51,740 nucleotides of DNA from a virus, in IMG/VR virus record IMGVR_UViG_3300050821_006825, positions 1 to 51,740 of that record. One strand, written 5' to 3'. Made by a program: the position numbers and the translations under genes. The notes under the pieces were generated by a model. The model had not been told where the DNA came from and ran no database searches. It saw only the letters and a list, made by a program, of their open reading frames with translations. The stretch's first letter is position 1. Each line of letters starts with the position of its first letter. Of this stretch, positions 40,943 to 48,657 are shown in pieces.

Positions 40943-41459
40943 CCGTCTCCTCACCAAGGTCTACAAAACTCAACCTCGCGCGTGTATAACCAGGCTCCTT
41001 GTCATCACCCTCATCGATAGCCTCAGCCTCGATGCGCACATGGGCCTCACCGTATGCCTCCGAGCCCCAGCGTTTCTCTTCTTGCTGCCACCACTCGGGT
41101 GAAAGTCTCTCTGGAGACTCCTCGGCACGCGGCTCTTTGTATCCCTCCACGCGCTTGAACCCCAAGTAGGAGGCGCTAGCATCACCTTGCATACCGTAGC
41201 GCTCAAGTAGTGCGTTGGCCTTGGAGATCTGGGGGTCGGCTGTTCCGATGGTGGCAAGCACCCGTTGGTAGTCGCGGATCAAGTTGAGCGCGTCCTGTAG
41301 ATCCCGCAAGACCTTCTCTCGTTCGGTGCTGCTCAGGAGCTTAGCCTGATCCTCGATCGTCTTGCCTAGCTCACCCGCTTCCTCGCGCCACTGGTGCTCA
41401 GCGTGACCCCATTGGTCAAGAACCTCCTGATGCCGTTTCTTACTGACTATCAACCACAT
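40917..41459 (-). CDS. Hypothetical coiled-coil protein
   Basis: A 180-residue protein. The N-terminal ~90 residues are a charged helix with heptad-like spacing ('REEAGELGKTIEDQAKLLSS', 'VLRDLQDALNLIRDYQRVL'), likely a coiled coil. The C-terminal part is acidic. Its 3' end overlaps the cupin gene by 26 bases. No family recognised. Confidence 0.55.
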   Translation of the reverse strand: MWLIVSKKRHQEVLDQWGHAEHQWREEAGELGKTIEDQAKLLSSTEREKVLRDLQDALNLIRDYQRVLATIGTADPQISKANALLERYGMQGDASASYLGFKRVEGYKEPRAEESPERLSPEWWQQEEKRWGSEAYGEAHVRIEAEAIDEGDDKEPGYTRARLSFVDLGEETDADAPVEP

Positions 41460-41467
41460 GATGCCTC

Positions 41468-42262
41468 CTAGATGATCGGGCGGACTTCGCCATTTTCTGC
41501 AAGTTCCTTGTTGACATTCCAGATCCCCGCCTTGCGCGTGTCATTACCGGCTACTTCGATCGACTGCTCTTTGGCAGCGAGCAACGAGTAGGTGCGCGGG
41601 TAGATCTCGTCAAGCTCTTTGGGTGTGAGGTTGGTGGTCAGGATGGTGACTTTGTTGTAGTTGCTCCTGTACCTGATTAGTTCCTCGAACTTCTCTGCGA
41701 AGAGAACGCGCTGTGCCTCCGACACCGGGCGGGCGATCTCGTCTAGGATCAGCACGTTGCAATCGCGCAGCCGATCCTCCTCGTCTTTGCGTGCCTCGTA
41801 CGACAACTCGTACGTGTTGACGACGTTGCGGAAGTAAACGTAGTAGACGGATTCGCCGCGTTTGACTAGCTCGCGGGCCATGAAGCACGCAAGGAAAGTC
41901 TTGCCGGTACCTTGGGTCTTGGAGTAGAAGCCCATCCCCATGCCGTGTTTGCGGAAGTTCACCCACTTGTCCAGGTACGCTTGAGCAGCGGCCAAGGCAT
42001 TCTCATCGCCGTAGTAGTTGTCGAGCCCCAGGTTCATATACTCCTGCGGGATGTGGGCAAGCAGGTAGTGGCGGAACAACGCCTCTTGTTCTTCGCAGTT
42101 ACAAGGATGGTCCTCATCCAGGTAGTAGTAGGTGCTCTCTCCCCACTCGGTGATGCCAGGGGAGACTTCGGTAGCTTTGGCTCCGCAGGTTGGGCATTCA
42201 CCCGACCGGGTAGGAGACGCTTTGATCAGTTGCTCAACTTCATCAAACTGCCGGTTGGTCAT
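41468..42262 (-). CDS. DnaC-like helicase loader ATPase
   Basis: About 264 residues from ATG 42262 (20-base overlap with the upstream gene). An ATG at 42319, with an AAGG upstream, would add 19 residues but overlap by 77 bases. The N-terminus has a zinc site ('CPTCGAKA', 'HPCNCEEQ'). The AAA core follows: Walker A 'SKTQGTGKTFLACFMA', Walker B 'CNVLILDEIARP', sensor 1 'KVTILTTNLTP'. This is the DnaC/IstB type that loads replicative helicase, encoded near the DnaB-like gene. Confidence 0.8.
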   Translation of the reverse strand: MTNRQFDEVEQLIKASPTRSGECPTCGAKATEVSPGITEWGESTYYYLDEDHPCNCEEQEALFRHYLLAHIPQEYMNLGLDNYYGDENALAAAQAYLDKWVNFRKHGMGMGFYSKTQGTGKTFLACFMARELVKRGESVYYVYFRNVVNTYELSYEARKDEEDRLRDCNVLILDEIARPVSEAQRVLFAEKFEELIRYRSNYNKVTILTTNLTPKELDEIYPRTYSLLAAKEQSIEVAGNDTRKAGIWNVNKELAENGEVRPII

Positions 42263-42890
42263 CCACGGCAGCGATCTCGGCCTTCCAGGCTTCGACTGTT
42301 TTGATGGCGGTGAGGGCATCCTGAACCTTTTTCTTGGTAGTACCTGTAAGAGGGGTGAGGGGGCGGAAGTATCCCGCCAAGATTTCAGGCAGCTTCTCGT
42401 TGACAGCTACGTCATAAGAGCGGCCCTTCTCGGCAAGCACCTTGCTCGTGTACGGAAGGAAGAATAGCAGGTCGTGTGTGGCGATTAGTGAATGGACGAC
42501 GCCAAGCGTTTCCATCGCCACGCGGCCCTGCATCTGGACCGTCTGGTCAGATTTGAGAGCGAGGTCTGAGTTGACACGCAGACCTGTGTACAGCACAGTT
42601 TCGTAGAGGGTCCCGACTGTGATCAGCGTGTGACATCCTGCCTTTTCTGCCTCTTGTTCTCGTGTCCAGCGCTCGAATAGGATCTGGAGGTTCTGCGGAT
42701 AGGTGGCGAAGATGTCGAAGGCGTAGCCAGTGCGCTTGATGAGGCTATCCATATAGCCATCCACGACCTTGACCGGCTGGAGGACTGGCGGGCTACCTCG
42801 CTCTTTGCGCACCGCCGTGGCTAGGGCTTTGGCAAAGGCGCTCTTCCCCGAACCGGGCGCTCCAAGAATCCCTATGCGTAGCTCGGTCAT
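42243..42890 (-). CDS. P-loop NTPase / kinase-like protein
   Basis: A 215-residue protein with a Walker A at its start ('IGILGAPGSGKSAFAKALA') and a likely Walker B/lid region ('LLFFLPYTSKV'). The size and single P-loop resemble nucleotide or AAA-family small kinases. A TGCTACGAT motif at 42946-42938 may be its promoter; a GGAGAGC site precedes the ATG. Substrate unknown. Confidence 0.6.
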   Translation of the reverse strand: MTELRIGILGAPGSGKSAFAKALATAVRKERGSPPVLQPVKVVDGYMDSLIKRTGYAFDIFATYPQNLQILFERWTREQEAEKAGCHTLITVGTLYETVLYTGLRVNSDLALKSDQTVQMQGRVAMETLGVVHSLIATHDLLFFLPYTSKVLAEKGRSYDVAVNEKLPEILAGYFRPLTPLTGTTKKKVQDALTAIKTVEAWKAEIAAVDDQPAV

Positions 42891-43177
42891 TGCTTTGCTC
42901 TCCAGTTATTCTCTGCTTCGATCTGCTCTATTAGTGTCATCGTAGCATGCACTAGGTTGGCACGGCGACGATTGATACGACCAAGCTCGTAAGCCTTGTC
43001 CGCAATCGCACGGATATCTGCACACCCAAGCTTGCGGTCCCCTGAGGGGTCCCGTGGGATATCGACCAGTCCTCGATCATCCCAGCCTCGGAGAGTGACC
43101 GGAGACTTTCCAAGCAATCGTCCCAGGTCTGAGATCGTGAAAGTGAATCTCCAATTGACTCGGGTAGTCGTGCGCAT
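42887..43177 (-). CDS. MerR-like helix-turn-helix DNA-binding protein
   Basis: A 96-residue protein. 'FTISDLGRLLGKSPVTLRGW', then 'GLVDIPRDPSGDRKL' and 'CADIRAIADKAYELGRI' match the MerR-type winged helix (recognition helix plus R-x-Y/L wing). It lacks an effector domain, so it is likely a small regulator or excisionase-like factor. It is placed early in the leftward operon, near the divergent promoter region, so it could regulate it. Confidence 0.7.
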   Translation of the reverse strand: MRTTTRVNWRFTFTISDLGRLLGKSPVTLRGWDDRGLVDIPRDPSGDRKLGCADIRAIADKAYELGRINRRRANLVHATMTLIEQIEAENNWRAKQ

Positions 43178-43729
43178 CTAGGCATCCAACTCATCCGGCT
43201 TCGCTTTGCGAGGAGCATCTAGTTTGACCGTCATCGGGCCAGGGACAAAGTACTCCTGCATCGCGGCCAGATCTTTGTTGGAGATCTCCTCCATGTCCTT
43301 GAGTACACGTACGCGCTGAACTTTGGACACACTGATGCGCTTCCAAAGATCAGGGTCCTCCTCCTTCAACCGCTCGTTGTCCAGAGATGGCCCAGCCTGA
43401 GAGACGTTGCGCCGGTAGACATTGCCGTCGTCGTGATTCACATAGACGAACTTTTTGAAGGACGGATCTTCCTCGATGATGTACGTGTGCTCCTTCGACC
43501 CTGGATCGACCACACGCCAGCCGGGATGGAACTGTTTGACGTACGCCTCGGGCTCCACATCCTCTGGGACCGTGATGGTCTGGCGAGCAAGAGTCTCGCT
43601 GCTTAGGATTTGCTCATCGACCGCCTCGAAGAATTTGGCGCGACAGTCCTTGAGCTTTTTCTCTAGCTCCTTGGATGACTTGTGTGTGCTACCAAGATCT
43701 TTGGTGATTTGACTTAGGTCGTGGCTCAT
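43178..43729 (-). CDS. Hypothetical protein
   Basis: A 183-residue protein. The N-terminal ~45 residues form a charged helix ('SSKELEKKLKDCRAKFFEAV'). The middle is a strand-rich domain ('GWRVVDPGSKEHTYIIEEDP', 'KKFVYVNHDDGNVYRRNVS'). The stop directly abuts the MerR-like start. No family recognised. Confidence 0.6.
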   Translation of the reverse strand: MSHDLSQITKDLGSTHKSSKELEKKLKDCRAKFFEAVDEQILSSETLARQTITVPEDVEPEAYVKQFHPGWRVVDPGSKEHTYIIEEDPSFKKFVYVNHDDGNVYRRNVSQAGPSLDNERLKEEDPDLWKRISVSKVQRVRVLKDMEEISNKDLAAMQEYFVPGPMTVKLDAPRKAKPDELDA

Positions 43730-43742
43730 CTAGCTCATCATA

Positions 43743-44054
43743 TCACTCGAACTCGGCCTCGCCTTTTGTCTCTCCTCCGCAACGAGGACAGATATGGTTG
43801 CGCCGTTGATCTCGGGTCTGCTTCTCCGGACCCTCGACAGAGGTCCACCGACACAGAGATTCGAAAGCCTCCTCTTGGTGATGGCAATGTCCTCGATGGA
43901 TGAATGACATACATTCGCAAGCCAGATCATCGACCTCATCGTCAGGCCAAGGCACCAACACACGGTACTCCTTGCCCTGTTCGGTAGCGGAAGGCACGTA
44001 CATCTCGAACCATGGCTCTGCCGAGAGGCATCGCTGAGTCATGACAATGGACAT
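43743..44054 (-). CDS. SWIM-type zinc-finger protein
   Basis: About 103 residues from ATG 44054; a TTG at 44084 would add ten. 'LACECMSFIHRGHCHHQEEA' has the SWIM pattern C-x-C-x(n)-C-x-H. A second zinc knuckle is near the end ('HICPRCGGE'). It is the first gene of the leftward operon. A TGATAGACT box lies 8 bases before the ATG (44070-44062), allowing a leaderless transcript. SWIM fingers bind DNA or proteins, often with recombinases. The role here is unknown. Confidence 0.65.
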   Translation of the reverse strand: MSIVMTQRCLSAEPWFEMYVPSATEQGKEYRVLVPWPDDEVDDLACECMSFIHRGHCHHQEEAFESLCRWTSVEGPEKQTRDQRRNHICPRCGGETKGEAEFE

Positions 44055-44209
44055 CGACGGCAAGTCTATCACGGCAGGTAGCAACTTGGCCTCGCGCGTG
44101 GTTTGGGCATTCTGCGTGCCTAACAGGCCCAGGTATGTACCGAAGTACTTAGTGTGTGCCTGTGTTCAGTGTTCCAGGGGACAGGTAACACTAAATAAAA
44201 AGCTTTTCG

Positions 44210-44257
44210 CCCGCGCGAGCGCGCGAGTATACCATCCTTCAACGCGACCTTGAAGGG
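44210..44257. promoter_or_regulatory. Divergent control region: leftward promoter with inverted repeat
   Basis: The 305-bp gap 44055-44359 has no gene. It holds a leftward extended -10 TGGTATACT (44234-44226), with a weak -35 TTCAAG 17 bases upstream. The -35 side is overlapped by an inverted repeat CCTTCAA-N7-TTGAAGG (44236-44256), and a third copy of ATCCTTCA follows. Downstream of the leftward start lie a CG-rich dyad (CGCGCG-AG-CGCGCG, 44213-44226) and an AAAAAGCTTTT palindrome (near 44198), which could form an attenuator. The rightward promoter for 44360 was not clear. Confidence 0.5.
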
Positions 44258-44359
44258 CTGAGATCCTTCACTCACGTCAGCAACCCAGCCTGCCACTGTC
44301 TGATATCGTGGGGCGGACAGTAACCTGCACGAACAACGAACGCAAAGAGATAGGACGAT

Positions 44360-46099
44360 ATGGAGGCAGCGACACTACCCGCACCAGCGGGTCTTGATTT
44401 TGAAGAGGACACATCCGACAGCGACATCCTCGGCAACCGCGACGAAGAGATGGGACCCTGGGCACTACTCCAGTACATGGATAAGTACTCTTGGAAGGAC
44501 GAGGACGAAGAGCCGATCGAGGTCTGGCCTGACACCGCATATCGCGTCGTGCGCCATGTACTGGGGGCACTCAACTACACCGACAAGGACCCCGAGTTTC
44601 AAGCACTGGTCAAAATGATCGTGCAACGCAAGTTCATCCCCGGCGGTCGCTACCTAGCCTCTTCTGGTCGCACCATTCACCAGACCAACAACTGTTTTCT
44701 CTTCCGCTGCGAGGATTCGCGCGAGGGATGGGCTGACCTGGTTCACAAGGCAATCATGTCGCTCTCATCTGGAGGCGGCATCGGATCTGTCTACTCGGAC
44801 GTGCGTCCCTACGGCACACTGATCCAGAAGACCGGCGGGTTCGCCACAGGACCCCTCTCACCGGCCAAGATGGTCAACGAGATCGCTCGGCACGTCATGC
44901 AGGGAGGCCACAGACGCTCCGCGATCTGGGCTGGACTGCATTGGAACCACAAGGATATCTTCAAATGGATCGAGGCCAAGGACTGGTCCCCGGAGATCGT
45001 CACTGCTAAGGAAGCAGCGGTGGCGCAGGGAGGGGAAGCACCCGCGCCTCTCGACATGACTAACATCTCCGTCATCTTGGACGACGATTTCTTCGCGGCC
45101 TTCGATGATGTGAGTCACGAGCAGCATATGTTGGCGCAGGATGTCTACTACAAGACCTGCGAGCACATGGTTGCCACGGGTGAGCCAGGATTCAGCATCG
45201 ATGTTGGTGATAACGTCAAGGAGAACTTGCGAAACGCTTGCACTGAGATCACATCGGAGGATGACTCCGACGTATGTAACCTCGGCTCGATCAACATGGC
45301 TCGCATCGAGAGCCGCGAGGAGTTCGCTGAAGTAGTCCGCCTAGCTACCCTCTTCCTGATCGCCGGTACCGTCTACTCGGACGTGCCGTACGAGAAGGTC
45401 AAGGAGATCCGTGCCAAGAACCGTCGCCTCGGGCTTGGGCTCATGGGGTTGCACGAGTGGCTTCTTGTGCGTGGCTACCGCTATGAAATGGTGGATGAGC
45501 TACGCGAATGGCTTGATGAGTATGCCTTGTCAACGTCCATTGCTGCCAAATGGGCAGACAAGCACAAGCTCAGTCACCCGGTCAAGACAAGGGCGATTGC
45601 TCCGAACGGCACGATCGGCATCATCGGGGAGACAACGACCTCGGCTGAGCCAATCTTCTGCGTGGCCTACAAGCGTCGCTTCCTCGATAGCACGGATGGC
45701 AAGTGGAAGTATCAGTACGTCATCGACCCGACCGCTCATCGTCTCATCGAAAGCGGAGTGAATCCCGATGACGTGGAGGATGCCTACGCGCTCAGCTACA
45801 ACGTCGAGCGTCGCATCAAATTCCAAGCTGACCTACAGGAGTACGTGGACCACGGCATCGCATCCACCATCAACTTGCCGTACCCGATCACCGATCCGCA
45901 TGAGGCGTACGACTTCGCGCAGACTCTTTACCAGTACCTCCCGCGCCTGCGTGGTGTGACCTGTTACCCGAATGGTGCTCGTGCAGGCCAGCCTCTTGAA
46001 GGCGTGCCTTACGAGGCGGCGCTAGGGCAGACTGGAGTTACCTTCGAGGAGGACGCGGCTCGCACCGCACAATGTCGATCGGGAGCGTGCGGCGTCTAA
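44360..46099 (+). CDS. nrdJ: Class II (B12-dependent) ribonucleotide reductase
   Basis: A 579-residue protein. 'FIPGGRYLASSGR', then 'NNCFLFRCEDSREGWADL', 'SGGGIGSVYSDVRP' and 'RNACTEITSEDDSDVCNLGS' carry the catalytic N-x-C-x-E and paired Cys. The end has a 'CRSGACGV' pair for re-reduction. No small subunit gene is adjacent, as expected for adenosylcobalamin-dependent enzymes. It supplies dNTPs independently of oxygen. It starts at ATG 44360 with AGATAGGA upstream. It is first in the rightward nrdJ-RNA ligase operon. Confidence 0.85.
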   Translation: MEAATLPAPAGLDFEEDTSDSDILGNRDEEMGPWALLQYMDKYSWKDEDEEPIEVWPDTAYRVVRHVLGALNYTDKDPEFQALVKMIVQRKFIPGGRYLASSGRTIHQTNNCFLFRCEDSREGWADLVHKAIMSLSSGGGIGSVYSDVRPYGTLIQKTGGFATGPLSPAKMVNEIARHVMQGGHRRSAIWAGLHWNHKDIFKWIEAKDWSPEIVTAKEAAVAQGGEAPAPLDMTNISVILDDDFFAAFDDVSHEQHMLAQDVYYKTCEHMVATGEPGFSIDVGDNVKENLRNACTEITSEDDSDVCNLGSINMARIESREEFAEVVRLATLFLIAGTVYSDVPYEKVKEIRAKNRRLGLGLMGLHEWLLVRGYRYEMVDELREWLDEYALSTSIAAKWADKHKLSHPVKTRAIAPNGTIGIIGETTTSAEPIFCVAYKRRFLDSTDGKWKYQYVIDPTAHRLIESGVNPDDVEDAYALSYNVERRIKFQADLQEYVDHGIASTINLPYPITDPHEAYDFAQTLYQYLPRLRGVTCYPNGARAGQPLEGVPYEAALGQTGVTFEEDAARTAQCRSGACGV

Positions 46100-46103
46100 C
46101 TCA

Positions 46104-46112
46104 TGCTACACT
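46104..46112 (+). promoter_or_regulatory. Extended -10 promoter before the 46120 gene
   Basis: TGCTACACT (46104-46112), 7 bases before ATG 46120. It matches the shared motif and predicts a leaderless mRNA. No convincing -35 is seen. Confidence 0.5.
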
Positions 46113-46119
46113 GCGCAGC

Positions 46120-46281
46120 ATGAAGAAGACGGTTAGCTCTGCCCCAAAGAAAGACAAGACGACAGAGCGTGAACATCACGATTACCATCCTGCGTATCGT
46201 CGTCTCCCGCCGGGGCGTCCGCTAGCCGAGTGCAAGCCGATCGATCATCCGCGTGGAAAGGACGGAGCATGGGGCAAATAG
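46120..46281 (+). CDS. Small basic hypothetical protein
   Basis: 53 residues from ATG 46120, the only start compatible with the promoter at 46104-46112. It is rich in Lys, His and Pro ('KKDKTTEREHHDYHPAYRR', 'RLPPGRPL'). It is likely to be flexible and nucleic-acid-binding, though no motif is recognised. Its 3' end overlaps the next gene by 13 bases. Confidence 0.55.
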   Translation: MKKTVSSAPKKDKTTEREHHDYHPAYRRLPPGRPLAECKPIDHPRGKDGAWGK

Positions 46282-46511
46282 ACGAGTTGAAGTACGAGGC
46301 CAAGCTGTACGAGCTTGAGAACGGGCGATGGAACTACTACGTCACCGTCGCTTTCCGCATGGCGCAAGGCTGGAGTCAGACTCTTCGAGTCGGCGACGGC
46401 TCCGCCGACTCAGAGGGCGAGGCCCTTGCCGCAGCGCAAGAGAAGGCCACCGTGGATCGCCGAGAGCGTGCGGAGAAGCAGGCTTCCCAGAAGACCGTTG
46501 CCCTCAAGTAG
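46269..46511 (+). CDS. Small hypothetical protein
   Basis: 80 residues. ATG 46269 has GGACGGAG just upstream and overlaps the previous stop. Three strands ('DELKYEAKLYELENG', 'WNYYVTVAFRMAQGW', 'TLRVGDGSADS') and a C-terminal helix suggest a small alpha/beta fold such as a dsRBD- or DUF-like unit. No family recognised. Confidence 0.6.
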   Translation: MGQIDELKYEAKLYELENGRWNYYVTVAFRMAQGWSQTLRVGDGSADSEGEALAAAQEKATVDRRERAEKQASQKTVALK

Positions 46512-46526
46512 CGACCTTGCTATAGT
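46498..46526 (+). promoter_or_regulatory. Promoter of the 46534 gene
   Basis: -35 TTGCCC (46498-46503), a 17-bp spacer, then TGC-TATAGT with -10 at 46521-46526. The ATG follows 7 bases after the -10, so the transcript should be leaderless. The promoter lies over the 3' end of the previous gene. Confidence 0.65.
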
Positions 46527-46533
46527 ACCGTCC

Positions 46534-47034
46534 ATGGAAGCTACCCCGGCCCAACAGGCTGTCAAAACCAAGGTCGAAGCCGCGCGTCAAGCTCTGCGCC
46601 AAGTGTACGGCTTGCACCCAGGAGAGATGTCGGAGATTGAGAAAGGCTTGGTCCAGGCCGTGGCCATTCTGATCCAAGCCGTCGAGGCTGGTGTCTCTGA
46701 GCCACCGCACATTTCGACGTTCGCCGTGACGACCGATGAGACACGAGCCTTGGAGGAGATCTACGCCAGCATCCAGGGCGGTACGCCTGCGCCACAGACG
46801 GCATCCAGGTTCACGATCTCATTCCCGGACGTGGACTTGACCTTGGAGGACATCTGGCCCAACGGAGATGCACCGGAGAGCCCCACGCCAGAGGATGTGA
46901 TCGAGGTCATGAAGGAGACGGAGTACGCGCACCCGATGACAGTCACATCCGCATGGAGACTGATCGACACACTGTACGTCCGACATTGTGCGGACATGAA
47001 CGGCGACATGGAGGTAGAGTGGGATGGAACGTGA
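46534..47034 (+). CDS. Hypothetical protein, leaderless
   Basis: 166 residues. ATG 46534 is set by the promoter ending 7 bases upstream. The N-terminal ~65 residues are helical ('AARQALRQVYGLHPGEMSEI'). The rest is mixed, with 'TRALEEIYASIQGG' and a C-terminal helix. The tail overlaps the RNA ligase by 11 bases. No family recognised. Confidence 0.6.
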   Translation: MEATPAQQAVKTKVEAARQALRQVYGLHPGEMSEIEKGLVQAVAILIQAVEAGVSEPPHISTFAVTTDETRALEEIYASIQGGTPAPQTASRFTISFPDVDLTLEDIWPNGDAPESPTPEDVIEVMKETEYAHPMTVTSAWRLIDTLYVRHCADMNGDMEVEWDGT

Positions 47035-47746
47035 GCAGATCATGCTAGGCGCGGACGCGATTGTGCAGATCCCAGAGAACGCTTTCATTCCGGAGGCACC
47101 CTTCACTGCCTTCCCAAAGATCAGCCGCCTCTTTCGGCCTGTCATCATCACCGAGAAGATCGACGGCACGAACGCAGCCGTAGTGGTGAGCGAGGTCGCT
47201 CCCTATAACTACGGTGACGAGGAGGTCGTTGGACCTGGTATTGTCATCAACACGAACGGGCACAAGATGGACGGATGGCAGCCGGTTTATGTGTACGCGC
47301 AGAGTCGCAAGCGTGTCATCTCTCCCGAGAACGACAACGACAACTTCGGGTTCGCCACATGGGTTCGTGACCATGCTCGTGAGCTTGCGGTAGGGCTCGG
47401 CCCTGGCGTTCACTTCGGCGAGTGGTGGGGCGCAGGCATCCAGCGCAAATACGGACTGGACGAGAAGCGTTTCAGTCTCTTCAATGTGGAGCGATGGAAC
47501 GGCGAGTACAATGATAACGGCACGCGCCGTCCGGATTGCTGTCATGTCGTTCCGGTTCTCGCAGAACTGGAGGAGTTCGATACGGATGCGATCAGAAGTG
47601 CGCTCTTGGTACTGAGCACGTTCGGATCGGTCGCCGCTCCTGAGTTCATGGACCCGGAGGGGATCGTTACTTACCACAAGCACAGCAACTCCCTCTTCAA
47701 GACGACCATCAAGGACGACGAGAAGGGCAAGGAACAGGGAGCGTGA
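47024..47746 (+). CDS. RNA ligase (Rnl2-like)
   Basis: A 240-residue protein. Nucleotidyltransferase motifs are in order: I 'ITEKIDGTNAAVVV' (adenylated Lys45), III 'HFGEWWGAGIQRKYG', IV 'DPEGIVTYHK', V 'NSLFKTTIKDD'. Length fits small Rnl2-type ligases that seal nicked RNA. It is immediately upstream of the tRNA array, so repair of tRNAs cut by host anticodon nucleases is a reasonable role. No polynucleotide kinase gene was seen in the window. An alternative start is ATG 47042. Confidence 0.8.
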   Translation: MEREQIMLGADAIVQIPENAFIPEAPFTAFPKISRLFRPVIITEKIDGTNAAVVVSEVAPYNYGDEEVVGPGIVINTNGHKMDGWQPVYVYAQSRKRVISPENDNDNFGFATWVRDHARELAVGLGPGVHFGEWWGAGIQRKYGLDEKRFSLFNVERWNGEYNDNGTRRPDCCHVVPVLAELEEFDTDAIRSALLVLSTFGSVAAPEFMDPEGIVTYHKHSNSLFKTTIKDDEKGKEQGA

Positions 47747-47766
47747 AAATCTTTTCGCCGGACCCC

Positions 47767-47796
47767 TTGAAACTTAGCTCCCTCCGTTGCTACAAT
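47767..47796 (+). promoter_or_regulatory. Main promoter of the tRNA array
   Basis: -35 TTGAAA (47767-47772), an 18-bp spacer, and an extended -10 TGC-TACAAT with the hexamer at 47791-47796. It is the closest to consensus in the window. The transcript would start near 47803, upstream of a structured leader and the tRNA genes. Confidence 0.75.
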
Positions 47797-47800
47797 ACGT

Positions 47801-47948
47801 GAGATGATGTATCTCCCTAAGCAGAACGAAGACCTGGGACACGGCAAAGCCGTGAGCTAAGCCCCTACGAAGCCAATCACAGGCCGAGTTAGGGGGCTCC
47901 GAAAGATCGGGGCTCTTCTTGTTTCAGGGATGTGCTATCATGACATAC
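47801..47948 (+). ncRNA. Structured leader RNA upstream of the tRNAs (candidate)
   Basis: No ORF is supported here. Hairpins visible are GAGAT-N5-ATCTC (47801-47815), CACGGC-AAA-GCCGTG (near 47840-47854), AGCCCCTA pairing with TAGGGGGCT across about 20 nt, and GGCTCCGA-AAGA-TCGGGGCT (near 47896-47915). The third and fourth share the TAGGGGGCT strand, so they exclude each other, as in attenuators. A second extended -10 (TGCTATCAT, 47933-47941) lies just before tRNA-Arg. It could be a regulatory leader or a separate small RNA. Confidence 0.4.
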
Positions 47949-48021
47949 GCCTCATAAGCCAAGCGGAAAAGGCAGCGCCCTTCTAAGGCGCAACAGCCGG
48001 GTTCGACTCCCGGATGGGGCT
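47949..48021 (+). tRNA. tRNA-Arg (anticodon TCT)
   Basis: The acceptor stem GCCTCAT/ATGGGGC has 7 pairs with one G-U. The anticodon loop CTTCTAA (anticodon 47982-47984) sits on stem GCGCC/GGCGC. The T-arm CCGGG-TTCGACT-CCCGG is standard. No CCA is encoded. It reads the rare AGA codon. Confidence 0.95.
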
Positions 48022-48022
48022 C

Positions 48023-48052
48023 TAGACAAACTACGAAAGCATCTGCTATAGT
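48023..48052 (+). promoter_or_regulatory. Internal promoter of the tRNA array
   Basis: -35 TAGACA (48023-48028), an 18-bp spacer, extended -10 TGC-TATAGT (hexamer 48047-48052). It lies directly after tRNA-Arg and matches the shared motif. Confidence 0.55.
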
Positions 48053-48059
48053 AGCTGTC

Positions 48060-48216
48060 GAACGGCACAGAAGGCACCGTACATACTCAACGCCTCCACA
48101 TCAGGGCAAACCCCTAGAGTGCAGCGGTACCCATACCGCATGGTCCCGAAACGAGTAAGGTCGTGGGATCAAGTTGCTCGTCGGATCGCGCCCGGAATCT
48201 AGGACCTGATGATCAT
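48060..48216 (+). ncRNA. Structured spacer without a recognisable tRNA
   Basis: About 157 nt between the internal promoter and tRNA-Tyr. It contains a perfect hairpin GCGGTA-CCCA-TACCGC (48124-48139), ACGA-N6-TCGT, and AGGG-N5-CCCT. No T-loop consensus is present, so a tRNA was not called. No ORF is supported. It could be a small RNA or a decayed tRNA. Confidence 0.3.
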
Positions 48217-48301
48217 GCGTGTCAGCCAACTATTGGTTTGTTGGAACGGGCTGTAACCCCGTGGCCTCTGGCAGTGGTAGGTTCGATTCCTACGGCACGC
48301 A
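48217..48301 (+). tRNA. tRNA-Tyr (anticodon GTA)
   Basis: The acceptor GCGTGTC/GGCACGC pairs fully. The anticodon loop CTGTAAC (anticodon 48253-48255) is on stem ACGGG/CCCGT. It has a long variable arm, as usual for tRNA-Tyr. The T-arm is GTAGG-TTCGATT-CCTAC. No CCA is encoded. Confidence 0.95.
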
Positions 48302-48356
48302 CTCAGTTTCGGAAAAATTTGCCTCGCGTGCATGCGGGGTTTAGCATAAACACCAT

Positions 48357-48439
48357 GCGCTGGTGATGGAATGGCAGACATGCTGGCTTGAGGAGTCAGT
48401 GGGCTTCGGCCCGTGTGGGTTCGACTCCCACTCAGCGTA
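48357..48439 (+). tRNA. tRNA-Leu (anticodon GAG)
   Basis: The acceptor GCGCTGG/TCAGCGT has wobble pairs at both ends. The anticodon loop is TTGAGGA (anticodon 48390-48392). The class II variable arm is GGGC-TTCG-GCCC. The T-arm is GTGGG-TTCGACT-CCCAC. No CCA is encoded. Confidence 0.93.
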
Positions 48440-48524
48440 TCCAGTAAGAAGTTCGGTTGTGAGCGGGAGATAGCTACTCGCAAGAGAAACCGCCCGTGGG
48501 TACTGGTACCGCGACGGGTAGCAT

Positions 48525-48608
48525 GCGGCTCTGTTGGAATGGTAGACATGCCAGGCTTAGAACCTGGTGCTCGTTTAGAGCGTGTGGGTTCGAATCCCAC
48601 GGGCCGCA
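48525..48608 (+). tRNA. tRNA-Leu (anticodon TAG)
   Basis: The acceptor is GCGGCTC/GGGCCGC. The anticodon loop CTTAGAA (anticodon 48558-48560) is on stem CCAGG/CCTGG. It has a long variable arm and T-arm GTGGG-TTCGAAT-CCCAC. It is followed by a small CCGGG-N5-CCCGG hairpin (48612-48626). Confidence 0.95.
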
Positions 48609-48657
48609 CTCCGGGCATGACCCCGGTAAATCACATCGCGTAAATATCACGAGCAGT

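Noticed and set aside
42454-42462. TGCTATTCT motif inside the P-loop gene as a promoter
   Set aside because: It matches the -10 motif but is far from any start codon, so it is probably chance.
47045-47683. 212-codon leftward ORF opposite the RNA ligase
   Set aside because: It mirrors the codons of a gene with all RNA ligase motifs, has no promoter or ribosome binding site, and no recognisable domain.
48100-48200. A sixteenth full tRNA near 48100-48200
   Set aside because: The GCGGTA hairpin resembles an anticodon arm but has a 4-nt loop, and no T-loop consensus is present.
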